From the NCBI GenBank assembly GCA_021782495.1, contig JAJXUV010000003.1:178671-242670 (forward strand): 64,000 nucleotides of DNA, written 5' to 3'. Positions 45,182 through 53,464 of the stretch are shown here, piece by piece (positions within the stretch are counted from its first letter, which is position 1; every line of letters begins with the position of its first letter). The stretch comes from Pseudomonadota bacterium. Lineage in GTDB: Bacteria > Pseudomonadota > Gammaproteobacteria > UBA1113. The translations under genes and the position numbers were made by a program. The notes under the pieces were generated by a model. That model did not search any database. It was given only the letters and a program-made list of their open reading frames with translations, and had not been told where the DNA came from.

Positions 45182-46552
45182 ATGTTTAATACTTTATCTG
45201 AAAAATTAAGCGCTACCCTCAATAAATTAACGGGGCAAGGGCGCATTACCGAAAAAAACATCACCGATACTTTAAAAGAAATTCGCGAATCCCTATTGGA
45301 TGCCGACGTTGCCTTAAGTGCGGTCAAACATGTATTGAATGACATCAAAAAACGCGCTTTGGGACAAGAGGTATTGCGCAGTCTTTCTCCAGGTCAAACT
45401 TTAATCAAAATTATCCACGATGAATTGATTGTGGTGATGGGTGAAAAAAATGAAAGCTTGAACTTAGCCGCTCAAGCGCCCATTGTGATTTTAATGGCGG
45501 GCCTTCAAGGTTCAGGAAAAACCACGACTGCCGCCAAATTGGCACTCTATTTAAAAGAAACGCATAAAAAAAGCGTCTTATTGACCAGTACTGACGTGTA
45601 CAGACCCGCTGCTATTTTGCAATTGGAAACATTGGCGAACCAAATCGAAGTCTCTTTTCATCCGAGTTCATCCAAAGATTCTCCGATTCAAATTGCAAAA
45701 AGTGCGCTGGCAGCCGCCAAACAAAAAAGCGTGGACATTTTGATCGTCGACACTGCGGGACGTTTACACATCGATGCAGACATGATGGATGAAATCAAAA
45801 GTCTGCACAAAGTGCTTTCTCCCACCGAAACCTTATTTGTCGTCGACAGCATGACCGGCCAAGATGCCGCTAAAACCGCACAAGCTTTTAATGAAGCATT
45901 GCCTTTGACGGGTGTTATTCTCACCAAAACCGATGGCGATGCACGTGGAGGCGCTGCCCTTTCTGTACGTTTTCTAACGGGCAAACCGATCAAATTTATG
46001 GGGGTGGGTGAAAAAATAGAAGCTTTATCACCTTTTTATCCCGAACGTATTGTGTCACGCATTTTAGGTCGCGGGGATATTGTCAGTTTGGTCGAATCCG
46101 TACAAAACACCGTCGATCAAGAAAAAGCAGCTAAAATTGCTAAAAAAATTCAAAAGGGTCGCGGTTTTGATTTGGAAGATTTTAAGAGTCAATTACAAGA
46201 AATGAAAAAAATGGGTGGTTTGGCGACTTTAATGGACAAATTGCCTGGCGTGGGTGGGGCGCCGCAAGCGCTGAAAGATAAAATGATAGGCGATAAAAGT
46301 CTAAAACGTTTTGAAGCCATCATCGATTCGATGACGCTGAGAGAACGACATTTCCCCGATCTCATCAATGGTTCACGCAAAAGACGCATCGCTCAAGGCT
46401 CCGGCACTTCCATACAAGACATCAATCAATTGTTGAAGCAATTCGAACAAATGCAAAAAATGTTTAAAAAGATGTCCAAAGGCGGTTTAAGCAAAATGAT
46501 GCGACATTTTGGCGGAAATATACCGGGTGGATTAGGTGGACTTTTGGGATAG
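45182..46552 (+). CDS. ffh: Signal recognition particle protein Ffh (SRP54)
   Basis: GTPase of the SRP that targets membrane proteins to SecYEG. N domain (1-85), G domain with P-loop GLQGSGKTTTAAKLAL near 105, DTAGRLHID near 190, TKTDGDARGG near 247, and a Met-rich M domain from about 325 (MQKMFKKMSKGGLSKMMRH) that binds 4.5S RNA and signal peptides. Length 456 is typical. The N-terminus MFNTLSEKLSATLNKL aligns with other Ffh proteins, so the start is right although no Shine-Dalgarno sequence is seen. Confidence 0.97.
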   Translation: MFNTLSEKLSATLNKLTGQGRITEKNITDTLKEIRESLLDADVALSAVKHVLNDIKKRALGQEVLRSLSPGQTLIKIIHDELIVVMGEKNESLNLAAQAPIVILMAGLQGSGKTTTAAKLALYLKETHKKSVLLTSTDVYRPAAILQLETLANQIEVSFHPSSSKDSPIQIAKSALAAAKQKSVDILIVDTAGRLHIDADMMDEIKSLHKVLSPTETLFVVDSMTGQDAAKTAQAFNEALPLTGVILTKTDGDARGGAALSVRFLTGKPIKFMGVGEKIEALSPFYPERIVSRILGRGDIVSLVESVQNTVDQEKAAKIAKKIQKGRGFDLEDFKSQLQEMKKMGGLATLMDKLPGVGGAPQALKDKMIGDKSLKRFEAIIDSMTLRERHFPDLINGSRKRRIAQGSGTSIQDINQLLKQFEQMQKMFKKMSKGGLSKMMRHFGGNIPGGLGGLLG

Positions 46553-46585
46553 TGTTGGAAAGAAACTTCCTAAACAACAAGTGTC

Positions 46586-47665
46586 TTAACCCGGCTTAGC
46601 AGGAGAAACGCTTTTTCCCGTTTTTGATAAATTCTGCATCTCTATCTCTATATTCGCTGTTTGAGTATTTTGAGCCTTTGGTTGGAGCAGTGATTCCTTC
46701 ATGTTGCTTGCACCCTTAGACAAAAAAGAACTGACTTCTTTCATCCCACTTTTTATCTTTCCACCGATAGCATCAATCGCTACCAGACCGGCTCCTGCTA
46801 TGGCTATTTTACCTATAGTTGTTGTAGCTGCACTGGTAATCATGCTACCTGTTACCGTTGCTACATTGGTAGCTGTTGCTATGCCAGACACAGTCCCTGT
46901 TGCCGCTGTTGCTGCTCCGACCACAGTACCCGCTGCCCCTGTTGCTACTCCAGCCACAGTACCCGCTACCGCTGTTGTTGCTCCAGCCACAGTACCCGCT
47001 ACCGCTGTTGTTGCTCCAACCGCAATACCTACTCCCGCTGTTGCTGCTCCAGCCACAGTACCTGCCGCTGCTGTTGCCGCTCCAGCAATGAGACCACCTG
47101 TTAATTTTGCAAGGCCTGCAACCACTGGAATTGCAGCATGCGCTGCAGCAGTGACGCCAGTAGCTGCACCTATTTTAGCTAATACAAAAAGAGCAAGCGC
47201 TCCCGCGGGTGGACAAAAAACAAATAATGCCGCTGCACCGGCAACAACGAAAGCACCCGCTACAACTGCAAGCGCAATTTCTGCATCTGTGAATTTTTGA
47301 GATTTTTTCTCGGCATCCTCGTTATCAGATTGTTGTGATTCTGATAAATTCGAAGATTCTGTCAGACTTGCTTCATTTAGGTTCTCAGCACTATCATTTG
47401 ATATGTTCAGCTCTTCACATTCCAGCACATCCAGTTCTTCTAATTCAAAATATTGTATAGAATCTTCTTGATTTGCCTGCTCAATACTATCCACCTTCTC
47501 AGTAATATTCGATTTAAATAAGTCCTCAGAGTTTGTCAATTCAAATTCTATAGAGTCTTCCTCACTTACACGTTGAGTACGCTCAAATTTCGGGCGTTCC
47601 TCGAGAAATAAAGGATCTTCATTGACGCCATATTCCTCAGATAGATTGTTAGTTGTTGCTGCCAT
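46586..47665 (-). CDS. Protein with 11-residue Gly/Ala/Thr/Val repeats, possible secreted effector
   Basis: 359 residues, no known family. Residues 1-125 are acidic and polar (EDSIEFELTNSEDLF). Residues about 127-170 hold a hydrophobic hairpin (VAGAFVVAGAAALFVFCPPA). From about 185 to 270 come six or so tandem copies of an 11-residue unit, GTVAGATTAVA, encoded by 33-bp DNA repeats at about 46870-47080. The tail is polar. A glycine-zipper-like repeat of this kind tends to insert in membranes. The tandem TTAA promoter site suggests co-regulation with the other effector-like genes. Confidence 0.75.
   Translation of the reverse strand: MAATTNNLSEEYGVNEDPLFLEERPKFERTQRVSEEDSIEFELTNSEDLFKSNITEKVDSIEQANQEDSIQYFELEELDVLECEELNISNDSAENLNEASLTESSNLSESQQSDNEDAEKKSQKFTDAEIALAVVAGAFVVAGAAALFVFCPPAGALALFVLAKIGAATGVTAAAHAAIPVVAGLAKLTGGLIAGAATAAAGTVAGAATAGVGIAVGATTAVAGTVAGATTAVAGTVAGVATGAAGTVVGAATAATGTVSGIATATNVATVTGSMITSAATTTIGKIAIAGAGLVAIDAIGGKIKSGMKEVSSFLSKGASNMKESLLQPKAQNTQTANIEIEMQNLSKTGKSVSPAKPG
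46870..47080. repeat. 33-bp tandem repeats inside the 11-residue repeat gene
   Basis: Successive units such as GCTCCAGCCACAGTACCCGC (plus strand) recur every 33 bp, about six units, two neighbours nearly identical and outer ones diverged. The near-identity in the middle suggests recent unit gain by slippage; copy number may vary between strains. Confidence 0.85.
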
Positions 47666-47697
47666 TTTTTACCTTCATAAATTGAACTAATAAAGAC

Positions 47698-47740
47698 ATC
47701 TTAATGCATACTCATAGGGCAAATCTTAAGAATTTATTAA
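47698..47740 (-). promoter_or_regulatory. PmrA-box-like tandem TTAA site and weak -10 of the 11-residue repeat gene
   Basis: On the minus strand TTAATAAATTCTTAA (47726-47740) has two TTAA half-sites 11 bp apart, the downstream one as cTTAA; 22 bp further is TAAGAT (47698-47703), a 4 of 6 match to the -10. The start codon lies about 33 bp downstream. Confidence 0.5.
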
Positions 47741-47813
47741 AATAATGTGTTTTTTTAATACATAAAAGAATTTAAAGGCTATAGTATTGTCGGAAAAACT
47801 GAGGGCTTCTCTA

Positions 47814-47841
47814 TTGACTTTATTTAAGATTCTGGTATCAT
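47814..47841 (+). promoter_or_regulatory. Predicted promoter of tRNA-Leu(CAA)
   Basis: TTGACT (47814-47819), 16-bp spacer, TATCAT (47836-47841), ending 16 bp before the tRNA 5' end. Confidence 0.65.
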
Positions 47842-47857
47842 CTGCACTCCTCCTTAT

Positions 47858-47944
47858 GCCGGAGTGGCGAAATTGGTAGACGCGCCGGACTCAAAATCCG
47901 GTGGTGGCGACACCGTGTCGGTTCGAGTCCGACCCCCGGCACCA
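47858..47944 (+). tRNA. tRNA-Leu (anticodon CAA)
   Basis: Class II tRNA with long variable arm. Anticodon stem CCGGA/TCCGG with loop CTCAAAA gives CAA. T arm GTCGGTTCGAGTCCGAC, CCA encoded at 47942-47944. The acceptor stem GCCGGAG pairs with CCCCGGC except for one A-C pair at position 6. It faces the opposite way to the neighbouring His/Arg/Pro tRNAs. Confidence 0.96.
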
Positions 47945-47970
47945 TATACAGATTACTTCTCATTTAAACA

Positions 47971-48036
47971 TACGAAAAAGCCCAGGTTTGGATGCAGGTG
48001 CGTGCATTTTGTGAGGGGAAAAACGCGAAGTTGATG
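47971..48036 (+). mobile_element. Partial copy of the MITE-like element found between nuoF and nuoG
   Basis: Starts TACGAAAAAGCCCAGGTTTG, continues GATGCAGG and GTGAGGGGAAAAA, matching the complement of about 6004-6070 with scattered changes. The other half and its terminal repeat are missing. It lies between tRNA-Leu and the end of the IcmD-like gene. Confidence 0.65.
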
Positions 48037-48048
48037 CGGTAGGTACTA

Positions 48049-48375
48049 TCAAATGGGAGCGCCTGGGGTCATCCTCGCCAATAATGGAATTCCAACCATC
48101 AGCAATCCCAAAACCAGAAAGATAATCGGTTTAGAAATAGGCACCTGAGTTGGATGCTTGCGGTGATTCATATACTGAAACAGTGCACCCGCTAAAAAAG
48201 CCAGGCCGGCCAAAATACTGATGCTATTGACAAGGTGCGTTATCCCTCTAACAGGTCCCATTAGCTCATTAGAAGCTTCGCCCAAAGAAAGCGCTTGGGT
48301 ATTTTGAGGTGTTTGTGCGGCTTCTGCTATCGTTAAAAATAAGGAAGTGAACCAAAATATGATCTTTTGATACAT
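48049..48375 (-). CDS. Dot/Icm type IV secretion component, IcmD/DotP- or IcmC-like
   Basis: 108 residues from ATG 48373-48375, preceded by AAGGGA. A signal-like helix at the N-terminus (IIFWFTSLFLTIAEAAQ), then LSLGEASNELMGPVRGITHL, a membrane helix (ISILAGLAFLAGALFQY), the basic loop NHRKHPTQVPISKPI, and a second helix (IFLVLGLLMVGIPLLA). This order, the xxHRKxPxQVPISxP loop and the length match the small Dot/Icm inner-membrane proteins IcmD/DotP, with IcmC/DotE and DotV as close alternatives. It stands alone beside tRNA genes, not in an icm/dot cluster. Confidence 0.6.
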   Translation of the reverse strand: MYQKIIFWFTSLFLTIAEAAQTPQNTQALSLGEASNELMGPVRGITHLVNSISILAGLAFLAGALFQYMNHRKHPTQVPISKPIIFLVLGLLMVGIPLLARMTPGAPI

Positions 48376-48395
48376 GATAATCATCCCTTTTAAAT

Positions 48396-48472
48396 TGGGG
48401 TGAACGATGGGGCTCGAACCCACGACAACCGGAATCACAATCCGGGGCTCTACCAACTGAGCTACGTCCACC
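48396..48472 (-). tRNA. tRNA-His (anticodon GTG)
   Basis: Acceptor GTGGACG/CGTTCAC with the extra G at -1 opposite C73, which is unique to tRNA-His. Anticodon stem CCGGA/TCCGG with loop TTGTGAT gives GTG; CCA encoded at 48396-48398. Its 3' end lies 21 bp before the IcmD-like start codon, so that gene is probably transcribed from the tRNA promoter. Confidence 0.97.
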
Positions 48473-48481
48473 ATTTAAAAC

Positions 48482-48558
48482 TGGCGCGCCCGGCAGGATT
48501 CGAACCTGCTACCCTCGGCTTAGAAGGCCGATGCTCTATCCAAATGAGCTACGGGCGC
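48482..48558 (-). tRNA. tRNA-Arg (anticodon TCT)
   Basis: Acceptor GCGCCCG/CGGGCGC, anticodon stem TCGGC/GCCGA with loop CTTCTAA (anticodon TCT), T loop GTTCGAATC, CCA encoded at 48482-48484. Nine bp separate it from tRNA-His. Confidence 0.97.
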
Positions 48559-48560
48559 TT

Positions 48561-48678
48561 AAAGACCTATTTACAATGCTACTATGCTGGGCATAATTCA
48601 TTGATTTTTTGTGCTCCGCTGCGGTGCTCAAAAATCAATGAATTCCACCTCAGCCTAGCGAATTGTAAACAGGTCTTT
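48561..48678. mobile_element. 118-bp hairpin MITE inside the Pro-Arg-His tRNA operon
   Basis: Terminal inverted repeats AAAGACCTATTTACAAT (48561-48577) and ATTGTAAACAGGTCTTT (48662-48678) with one mismatch; a second inner pair AATTCATTGATTTTT/AAAAATCAATGAATT surrounds a GCTCCGCTGCGG centre. It begins 3 bp after the tRNA-Arg 5' end, in the spacer towards tRNA-Pro. Non-coding, single copy here. Confidence 0.75.
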
Positions 48679-48718
48679 TACTCTTAAACCCATATTACAC
48701 CCGGGCCTAACACAACGC

Positions 48719-48795
48719 TGGTCGGGGTAGAGGGATTTGAACCCCCGACATCCTGCTCCCAAAGCAGGCGCGCTACCAGACTGCGCTATACCCCG
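48719..48795 (-). tRNA. tRNA-Pro (anticodon TGG)
   Basis: Begins CGGGGTATAGCGCAG; anticodon stem CCTGC/GCAGG with loop TTTGGGA gives TGG. T arm GGGGGTTCAAATCCCTC, CCA encoded at 48719-48721. First gene of the Pro-Arg-His array. Confidence 0.97.
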
Positions 48796-48813
48796 TATCA
48801 TTCAAGTGATAGA

Positions 48814-48842
48814 ATCATACCTATCCGTAGATTAAAAAGCAA
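48814..48842 (-). promoter_or_regulatory. Predicted promoter of the tRNA-Pro-Arg-His array
   Basis: Minus strand TTGCTT (48837-48842), 17-bp spacer, TATGAT (48814-48819), about 19 bp before the tRNA-Pro 5' end. Confidence 0.6.
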
Positions 48843-48853
48843 GAGTAAGGTTT

Positions 48854-49723
48854 ATGACAGCACACATTATTGATGGTAAAGGCATTGCAAATCAATTACA
48901 ATCTGAATTGCGTTCAGTGATTCAAGCAGAAAGCACGCAAAAAAGCAGAGCGCCTGGATTGGCCGTTATTTTGGTAGGCCAAGATCCGGCCTCACAGGTT
49001 TATGTTCAAAAAAAGAGTGATGCTTGCACGGCTGTAGGCGTTTTGTCGGAAGTCCATCGTTTAGAAACAGGCACGACCGAAGACACACTGCTTTATTTAA
49101 TCGATACTTTAAATGCGGCGCCGCACATCGATGGCATTTTGGTACAACTGCCCTTGCCGCCTCACATCAATGCAAACACCATTTTAGAACGTATTCATCC
49201 GGCTAAAGACATCGATGGTTTTCACCCTTACAATCTCGGCCGACTTGCACAACGACGTCCTTTGTTAAGACCTTGCACGCCTTATGGCATTATGATGCTC
49301 TTAGAGCAATTGAATTTAAGCGTCAAAGGGCTGCATGCTGTAGTCGTAGGCGCTTCGAATATTGTCGGTAGACCGATGAGTTTTGAATTGTTGTTGGCAG
49401 GCGCCACGGTCACGACTTGTCATCGTTTTACGCAAGATTTAAAAACGCACGTGGCTGTAGCCGACGTGTTGGTCGTTGCCGTAGGTTCTACGCGCGTCGT
49501 GAATGCCGATTGGATCAAACCCGGTGCGATTGTCATTGATGTGGGGATGAATCGGATAGAAGGTCGTTTGTGTGGCGATCTCGATTTTGAAAAAGCCAAG
49601 CAACGCGCTTCTTGGATCACCCCCGTTCCCGGTGGCGTAGGTCCGATGACCGTGTACAGTTTATTGAAAAATACCTTCGATGCTTATCGCGGGATTTATC
49701 CTTATCCTACAAACTGTCATTGA
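48854..49723 (+). CDS. folD: Methylenetetrahydrofolate dehydrogenase / cyclohydrolase FolD
   Basis: Bifunctional enzyme interconverting 5,10-methylene- and 10-formyl-tetrahydrofolate. It has [20 protein letters not shown] near residue 36 (catalytic Lys), [13 protein letters not shown] near 93, [20 protein letters not shown] near 165 (NADP site) and [19 protein letters not shown] near 257. Length 289 is typical. Its 3' end overlaps that of the convergent ppa by 17 bp. Confidence 0.97.
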   Translation: MTAHIIDGKGIANQLQSELRSVIQAESTQKSRAPGLAVILVGQDPASQVYVQKKSDACTAVGVLSEVHRLETGTTEDTLLYLIDTLNAAPHIDGILVQLPLPPHINANTILERIHPAKDIDGFHPYNLGRLAQRRPLLRPCTPYGIMMLLEQLNLSVKGLHAVVVGASNIVGRPMSFELLLAGATVTTCHRFTQDLKTHVAVADVLVVAVGSTRVVNADWIKPGAIVIDVGMNRIEGRLCGDLDFEKAKQRASWITPVPGGVGPMTVYSLLKNTFDAYRGIYPYPTNCH

Positions 49724-50252
49724 CCTCGCGCTGATAGCGTTTCAAGCTATTCATCACTTCTTCTTCGGCAGCCGCTGCATTGCCCCAGCCTTTTACTTTC
49801 ACCCATTTGCCCTCTTCCAAATCTTTATAGTGTTCAAAGAAATGTTGGATCATGGCCAATTGGTGTGGAGAAATATCTGCAGGTTCGTGGATATGGCCAA
49901 ACATCGGCAAAAGTTTTTTGCTCGGCACTGATAAAATTTTCGCGTCTCCGCCAGCTTCATCATCCATATTCAAAATACCAATAGGACGTACGGAGATCAC
50001 TGCGCCGGAAATCAAAGGCACTGGGGTAATCACCAAGACGTCGGCAGGATCGCCATCTTCGCTCAAAGAGTGGGGAATATACCCATAATTGCAAGGGTAA
50101 AACATGGCAGTGCTCATAAAGCGATCGACGACCATCGCGCCGCTTTCTTTATCTACTTCGTATTTCACTGGACCCGAATGCGCGGGAATTTCAATCACCA
50201 CATTCACTTCTTTGGGCACTTTAGGCCCAGGGGATAATTTTTCTATATTCAC
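49707..50252 (-). CDS. ppa: Inorganic pyrophosphatase
   Basis: Family I soluble pyrophosphatase. The metal-binding signature is [11 protein letters not shown] near residue 66, with NYGYIPHS before it, [10 protein letters not shown] near 98 and [16 protein letters not shown] near 152. Length 181 is typical. Convergent with folD. Confidence 0.96.
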   Translation of the reverse strand: MNIEKLSPGPKVPKEVNVVIEIPAHSGPVKYEVDKESGAMVVDRFMSTAMFYPCNYGYIPHSLSEDGDPADVLVITPVPLISGAVISVRPIGILNMDDEAGGDAKILSVPSKKLLPMFGHIHEPADISPHQLAMIQHFFEHYKDLEEGKWVKVKGWGNAAAAEEEVMNSLKRYQREVNDSL

Positions 50253-50300
50253 TGATAGACTCCTTGGTTGAATTAAAAGAAGACATTAAGCGCAGATTAC

Positions 50301-50364
50301 AACCGAGCCACAACGTCAGGGAGCGGTTGTCATTTCACCGCTCCTGGACGGTCGCGGCTCGGTT
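50301..50364. repeat. Family A palindrome upstream of ppa
   Basis: AACCGAGCC...GGCTCGGTT with inner CAGGGAGCGG/CCGCTCCTGG arms, 64 bp, in the divergent gap between ppa and the HIT gene. One arm reads CACAACGTCAGG where the consensus has CGCGACCGTCAGG. Confidence 0.8.
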
Positions 50365-50440
50365 ACAGCCCTAATCAACGCACGTGACAAGGTGGCTCAT
50401 AATACCCTATAATGAAACCCCATGAAAAGTGGAGCATGTG

Positions 50441-50785
50441 ATGACAACCTGTATTTTTTGTAAAATCATAGCGCGTGAGATCCCCTGCACGCCGGTGTTT
50501 GAAAATGAGCATTTAATCGCCATAGACGACATCAGCCCGGTTGCACCTGTGCACAAATTAATCATACCGAAAAAACATATTTCCACTTTAAACGATTTGA
50601 CTGCAGAAGATATTCCCTTAATAGGGCATCTACTGAGCACCGGTACGCATTTGGCTAAAACGCTGAAGATTGATCAAGACGGCTATCGCTTAGTCGAAAA
50701 CTGCAATGCCGGCGCGGGTCAAACCGTGTACCACGTCCATTTTCACCTCTTAGGTGGAAGAACTTTCCACTGGCCACCAGGATAA
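50441..50785 (+). CDS. hinT: HIT-family nucleotide-binding protein (HinT-like)
   Basis: 114-residue histidine triad protein; such enzymes hydrolyse adenosine 5'-phosphoramidates. [18 protein letters not shown] at the N-terminus, [12 protein letters not shown] near 47, and the triad HVHFHLLGG near 98. ATG at 50441 is preceded by GGAG. Followed by folE after 4 bp, so the two probably form an operon. Confidence 0.93.
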   Translation: MTTCIFCKIIAREIPCTPVFENEHLIAIDDISPVAPVHKLIIPKKHISTLNDLTAEDIPLIGHLLSTGTHLAKTLKIDQDGYRLVENCNAGAGQTVYHVHFHLLGGRTFHWPPG

Positions 50786-50789
50786 GAAC

Positions 50790-51347
50790 ATGCAAAAATT
50801 AGAATCTTTATACACCGACTTATTGAAAGAAATTGGCGAAGATCCTCACCGAGAAGGGTTATTAAAAACCCCTGAACGTGCTGCGCGCGCTTTTCAATTT
50901 TTAACAGCAGGTTATCAACAAAGTGTGGACGAAGTCGTCAATGAAGCTTTATTCAGCTCCGATATCGATGAAATGGTCTTATTGAAAAACATTGAATTGT
51001 ATTCCATGTGCGAACACCATTTGTTGCCCTTTGTAGGACAATGTCACATCGCGTATTTGCCGAATGGCAAAGTATTGGGAATTTCAAAAATCGCGCGACT
51101 CGTCAATGTCTTCGCGCGACGCTTACAAATTCAAGAAAATCTCACCAAACAAATAGCGGATACGCTCTTAGCCGTCACAGGCGCTCATGGCGTGGGCGTG
51201 ATCATCGAGGCACAACATTTTTGCATGATGATGCGCGGCGTGGAAAAACAAAATTCGGTTTTAACCACGTCTGTGATGTTAGGAGAATTTAGGGATAATG
51301 CGCAGACACGTTCGGAATTTTTAAACTTATTAGCGCGATCAAATTAA
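50790..51347 (+). CDS. folE: GTP cyclohydrolase I
   Basis: Makes 7,8-dihydroneopterin triphosphate, the first step of folate synthesis. The zinc/substrate motif [20 protein letters not shown] (near residue 72) and the later Cys-containing [16 protein letters not shown] near 140 are complete, and [19 protein letters not shown] lies between. Length 185 is normal. Its last codons overlap the convergent mdh gene by 9 bp. With folD and pabB in the window it belongs to folate metabolism. Confidence 0.96.
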   Translation: MQKLESLYTDLLKEIGEDPHREGLLKTPERAARAFQFLTAGYQQSVDEVVNEALFSSDIDEMVLLKNIELYSMCEHHLLPFVGQCHIAYLPNGKVLGISKIARLVNVFARRLQIQENLTKQIADTLLAVTGAHGVGVIIEAQHFCMMMRGVEKQNSVLTTSVMLGEFRDNAQTRSEFLNLLARSN

Positions 51348-52328
51348 CCCTAAGTCTAGTACCGCTTGCTTTTCTTCCCGCAATTCGTTCAAAGTGCGCC
51401 CAATTTTTTCTTGGCCAAAAGCATTTTGCTGAATGCCCTGAATCACTTCACACTCCCCTTTTTCGGTGCGACACGGCATAGAAAAAATCAAACCTTCATC
51501 GACGCCGTATTCTCCCTGAGACACTCGTGCTACGGAATAACCGGAATTACCCACCGTATCGTGTACTAAATGATGCACAGAATCGATCACGGCATTGGCA
51601 GCGGATGCCGCAGAAGACGCACCGCGAGCTTTGATCACTGCAGCACCACGTTGTTGCACGGTGCTAATAAATTCCGCTTGCAACCAAGGCAAATCGTGGA
51701 TCACTTCTGTGACGGGTTTTTGTTGGATCGTCGCATGATAAAAATCCGGGTATTGTGTGGCAGAATGATTGCCCCAAATATATAAATTTTCCACAGCCGT
51801 CACTTCTACGGCCGCTTTCTTAGCCAATTGCATCCGCGCGCGATTTTCATCTAACATCGTCATCGCATAAAAACGATCTTGGGGAATGTCTTGGGCATGG
51901 TGCATCGCAATCAACGCATTGGTATTGCAAGGATTTCCCACCACCAAAATGCGGACATTGTCGGCCGCGTGATCGTTGATAGCCTTACCCTGCGCTTTGA
52001 AAATACCGCCGTTGATTTTCAGCAGATCGGAACGCTCCATGCCGGCTTTGCGTGGCACAGCACCGACCAACAAAGCCCAATTCGTGCCTTGCATCGCTGT
52101 ATTAATATCGGAAGTACACGTGATTTTTTTTAACAAGGGAAAAGCACAATCGTCTAATTCCATGGCCACGCCTTCTAAAGCGGGCATCGAGGCTTCTAAT
52201 TCCAATAAACGAAATTCAAGAGCAGTGTTGGGACCAAACATGGCACCCGACGCAATTCTAAACAACAAAGCATAATTGATTTGCCCTGCCGCACCGGTTA
52301 CCGTCACTACGACTTTATTTTGACTCAT
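51339..52328 (-). CDS. mdh: Malate dehydrogenase
   Basis: NAD-dependent TCA-cycle enzyme. N-terminal fold [20 protein letters not shown], the substrate Arg region [13 protein letters not shown] near residue 92, [14 protein letters not shown] near 130 and catalytic His in [14 protein letters not shown] near 190. The 329-residue form with TGAAGQI is the class shared with plant/animal cytosolic MDH and found in many bacteria. ATG 52326-52328 is preceded by GGGAGA. Confidence 0.96.
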   Translation of the reverse strand: MSQNKVVVTVTGAAGQINYALLFRIASGAMFGPNTALEFRLLELEASMPALEGVAMELDDCAFPLLKKITCTSDINTAMQGTNWALLVGAVPRKAGMERSDLLKINGGIFKAQGKAINDHAADNVRILVVGNPCNTNALIAMHHAQDIPQDRFYAMTMLDENRARMQLAKKAAVEVTAVENLYIWGNHSATQYPDFYHATIQQKPVTEVIHDLPWLQAEFISTVQQRGAAVIKARGASSAASAANAVIDSVHHLVHDTVGNSGYSVARVSQGEYGVDEGLIFSMPCRTEKGECEVIQGIQQNAFGQEKIGRTLNELREEKQAVLDLGLI

Positions 52329-52359
52329 TGATTTCTCCCGAAAAAAATTTGATTTGGAA

Positions 52360-52509
52360 TCTGTCATTCCTGCGGAAGGCAGAGAGTGTGTCATTCCTGC
52401 GAAAGCAGGAATCCAGCCAATTTAAAACTGGATCCCTGCTTTCGCAGGGATGACAAAAAAGTGCTTTCGCAAGAATGACAGACTCTCTGCCTTCCGCAGG
52501 AATGACAGA
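52360..52509. repeat. Nested family B palindrome, 150 bp
   Basis: The outer arms (TCTGTCATTCCTGCGGAAGG with CAGAGAGT) pair over about 36 bp with one mismatch; a standard pair of facing family B units sits inside. Thus four units in two nested shells, between cysQ and mdh. It has the highest folding potential of the window. Confidence 0.85.
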
Positions 52510-52527
52510 CACATCAATAACATAATT

Positions 52528-53322
52528 TTATAACTTTAAGTACTCTAACCAATCTATCTTTGTATCCCCCACGCTGATAAAGGCGGGATTCAACAAAGAC
52601 GCTTTGGTATTGTAACACAAAATCTGTCCTGATAGATCAAAGAGCCGACCGCCTGCCAATTCTAAAATGCATTGCGAAGCCGCCGTGTCCCATTCAGAAG
52701 TCGGCCCTAAACGAAGGTACAAATCGGCAATGCCTTCGGCAATCAAACAAGGTTTCAAAGCACTGCCAACGGGTTTGATGATCGCCTCACCTAAGGGTTG
52801 TAAATAATCCGATAAAAGCTTTGTATTGTGAAACCGGCTGAGGACGACCGTCGGTTTCTCAGGTTTTTCACGCACATGAATCGAATGCCATTCTCCATCA
52901 GCCGTAATTTTAAAAGCGCCGACGCCTTTGGCTCCTACATAAGAAACCCCATGCGCAGGGGCATGCACCACACCCAAAATGGGTTTTTGATGATCAATCA
53001 AAGCAATATTCACCGTAAAATCGTCGGTGTGGTGAATAAATTCTCGCGTCCCGTCTAAAGGATCGACCAACCAATAATGCGACCAAGTTTGTCGAACACT
53101 AAAATCGGTTAGAGCACTTTCTTCCGATAAAATAGGATAATGCGGCGCTAAGGCGCCAAGCCTTGCTTGAATCAAGCGATCTGCTTCCAAATCGGCTTGT
53201 GTGAGCGGCGTATTATCCGCCTTTAAATCGACGGCAATCTCTTTGGTATCATGATAAATAGCGAGAATGGCAGTCCCTGCTTCTTCGGCGATCGCTAAAA
53301 TTTGTTTGATTAGTGCTTTCAG
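52528..53322 (-). CDS. cysQ: 3'(2'),5'-bisphosphate nucleotidase CysQ, probable CTG start
   Basis: Recycles 3'-phosphoadenosine 5'-phosphate from sulfate assimilation. Inositol-phosphatase-fold motifs: NTPLTQADLEADR, ILSEES, VDPLDGTREFI (metal-binding DPLDGT) and SEWDTAASQCILELAGG near residue 210. The normal N-terminal helix (ALIKQILAIAEEAGTAILAI) is encoded upstream of any ATG, GTG or TTG. The frame starts after a stop at 53334-53336, and the only reasonable start is CTG 53320-53322, 8 nt from AGGAA/AAGGA. This gives 264 residues, the typical length. Confidence 0.88.
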   Translation of the reverse strand: MKALIKQILAIAEEAGTAILAIYHDTKEIAVDLKADNTPLTQADLEADRLIQARLGALAPHYPILSEESALTDFSVRQTWSHYWLVDPLDGTREFIHHTDDFTVNIALIDHQKPILGVVHAPAHGVSYVGAKGVGAFKITADGEWHSIHVREKPEKPTVVLSRFHNTKLLSDYLQPLGEAIIKPVGSALKPCLIAEGIADLYLRLGPTSEWDTAASQCILELAGGRLFDLSGQILCYNTKASLLNPAFISVGDTKIDWLEYLKL

Positions 53323-53337
53323 AAGATAAATTCCTTA

Positions 53338-53464
53338 TATACTCTTCGCATTTGATTCTTAGCCTTTGTTGCCTTCGCTCATCTCCCGCCAGTCATGTAG
53401 AGTACTACACTCCTGGCGCTCGAGAGCTCGGCGCCTCGCCTAAAAATCAACTGCTATGACTATA
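53338..53464. mobile_element. 127-bp MITE, copy 2 (between prpD and cysQ)
   Basis: Same length as the copy at 16038-16164, opposite orientation, only a few differences (for example CATTTGATTCTTAG for CAGTTGATTCTCAG at one end). Ends TATACTC and GACTATA; it starts 2 bp after the cysQ ribosome binding site and stops directly at the prpD stop codon (53465). Confidence 0.88.

Noticed and set aside
46701..47300. 199-residue plus-strand frame rich in Ala, Pro, Thr and Val
   Set aside because: It is the antisense shadow of the 33-bp tandem repeats of the minus-strand gene and lacks a start signal.
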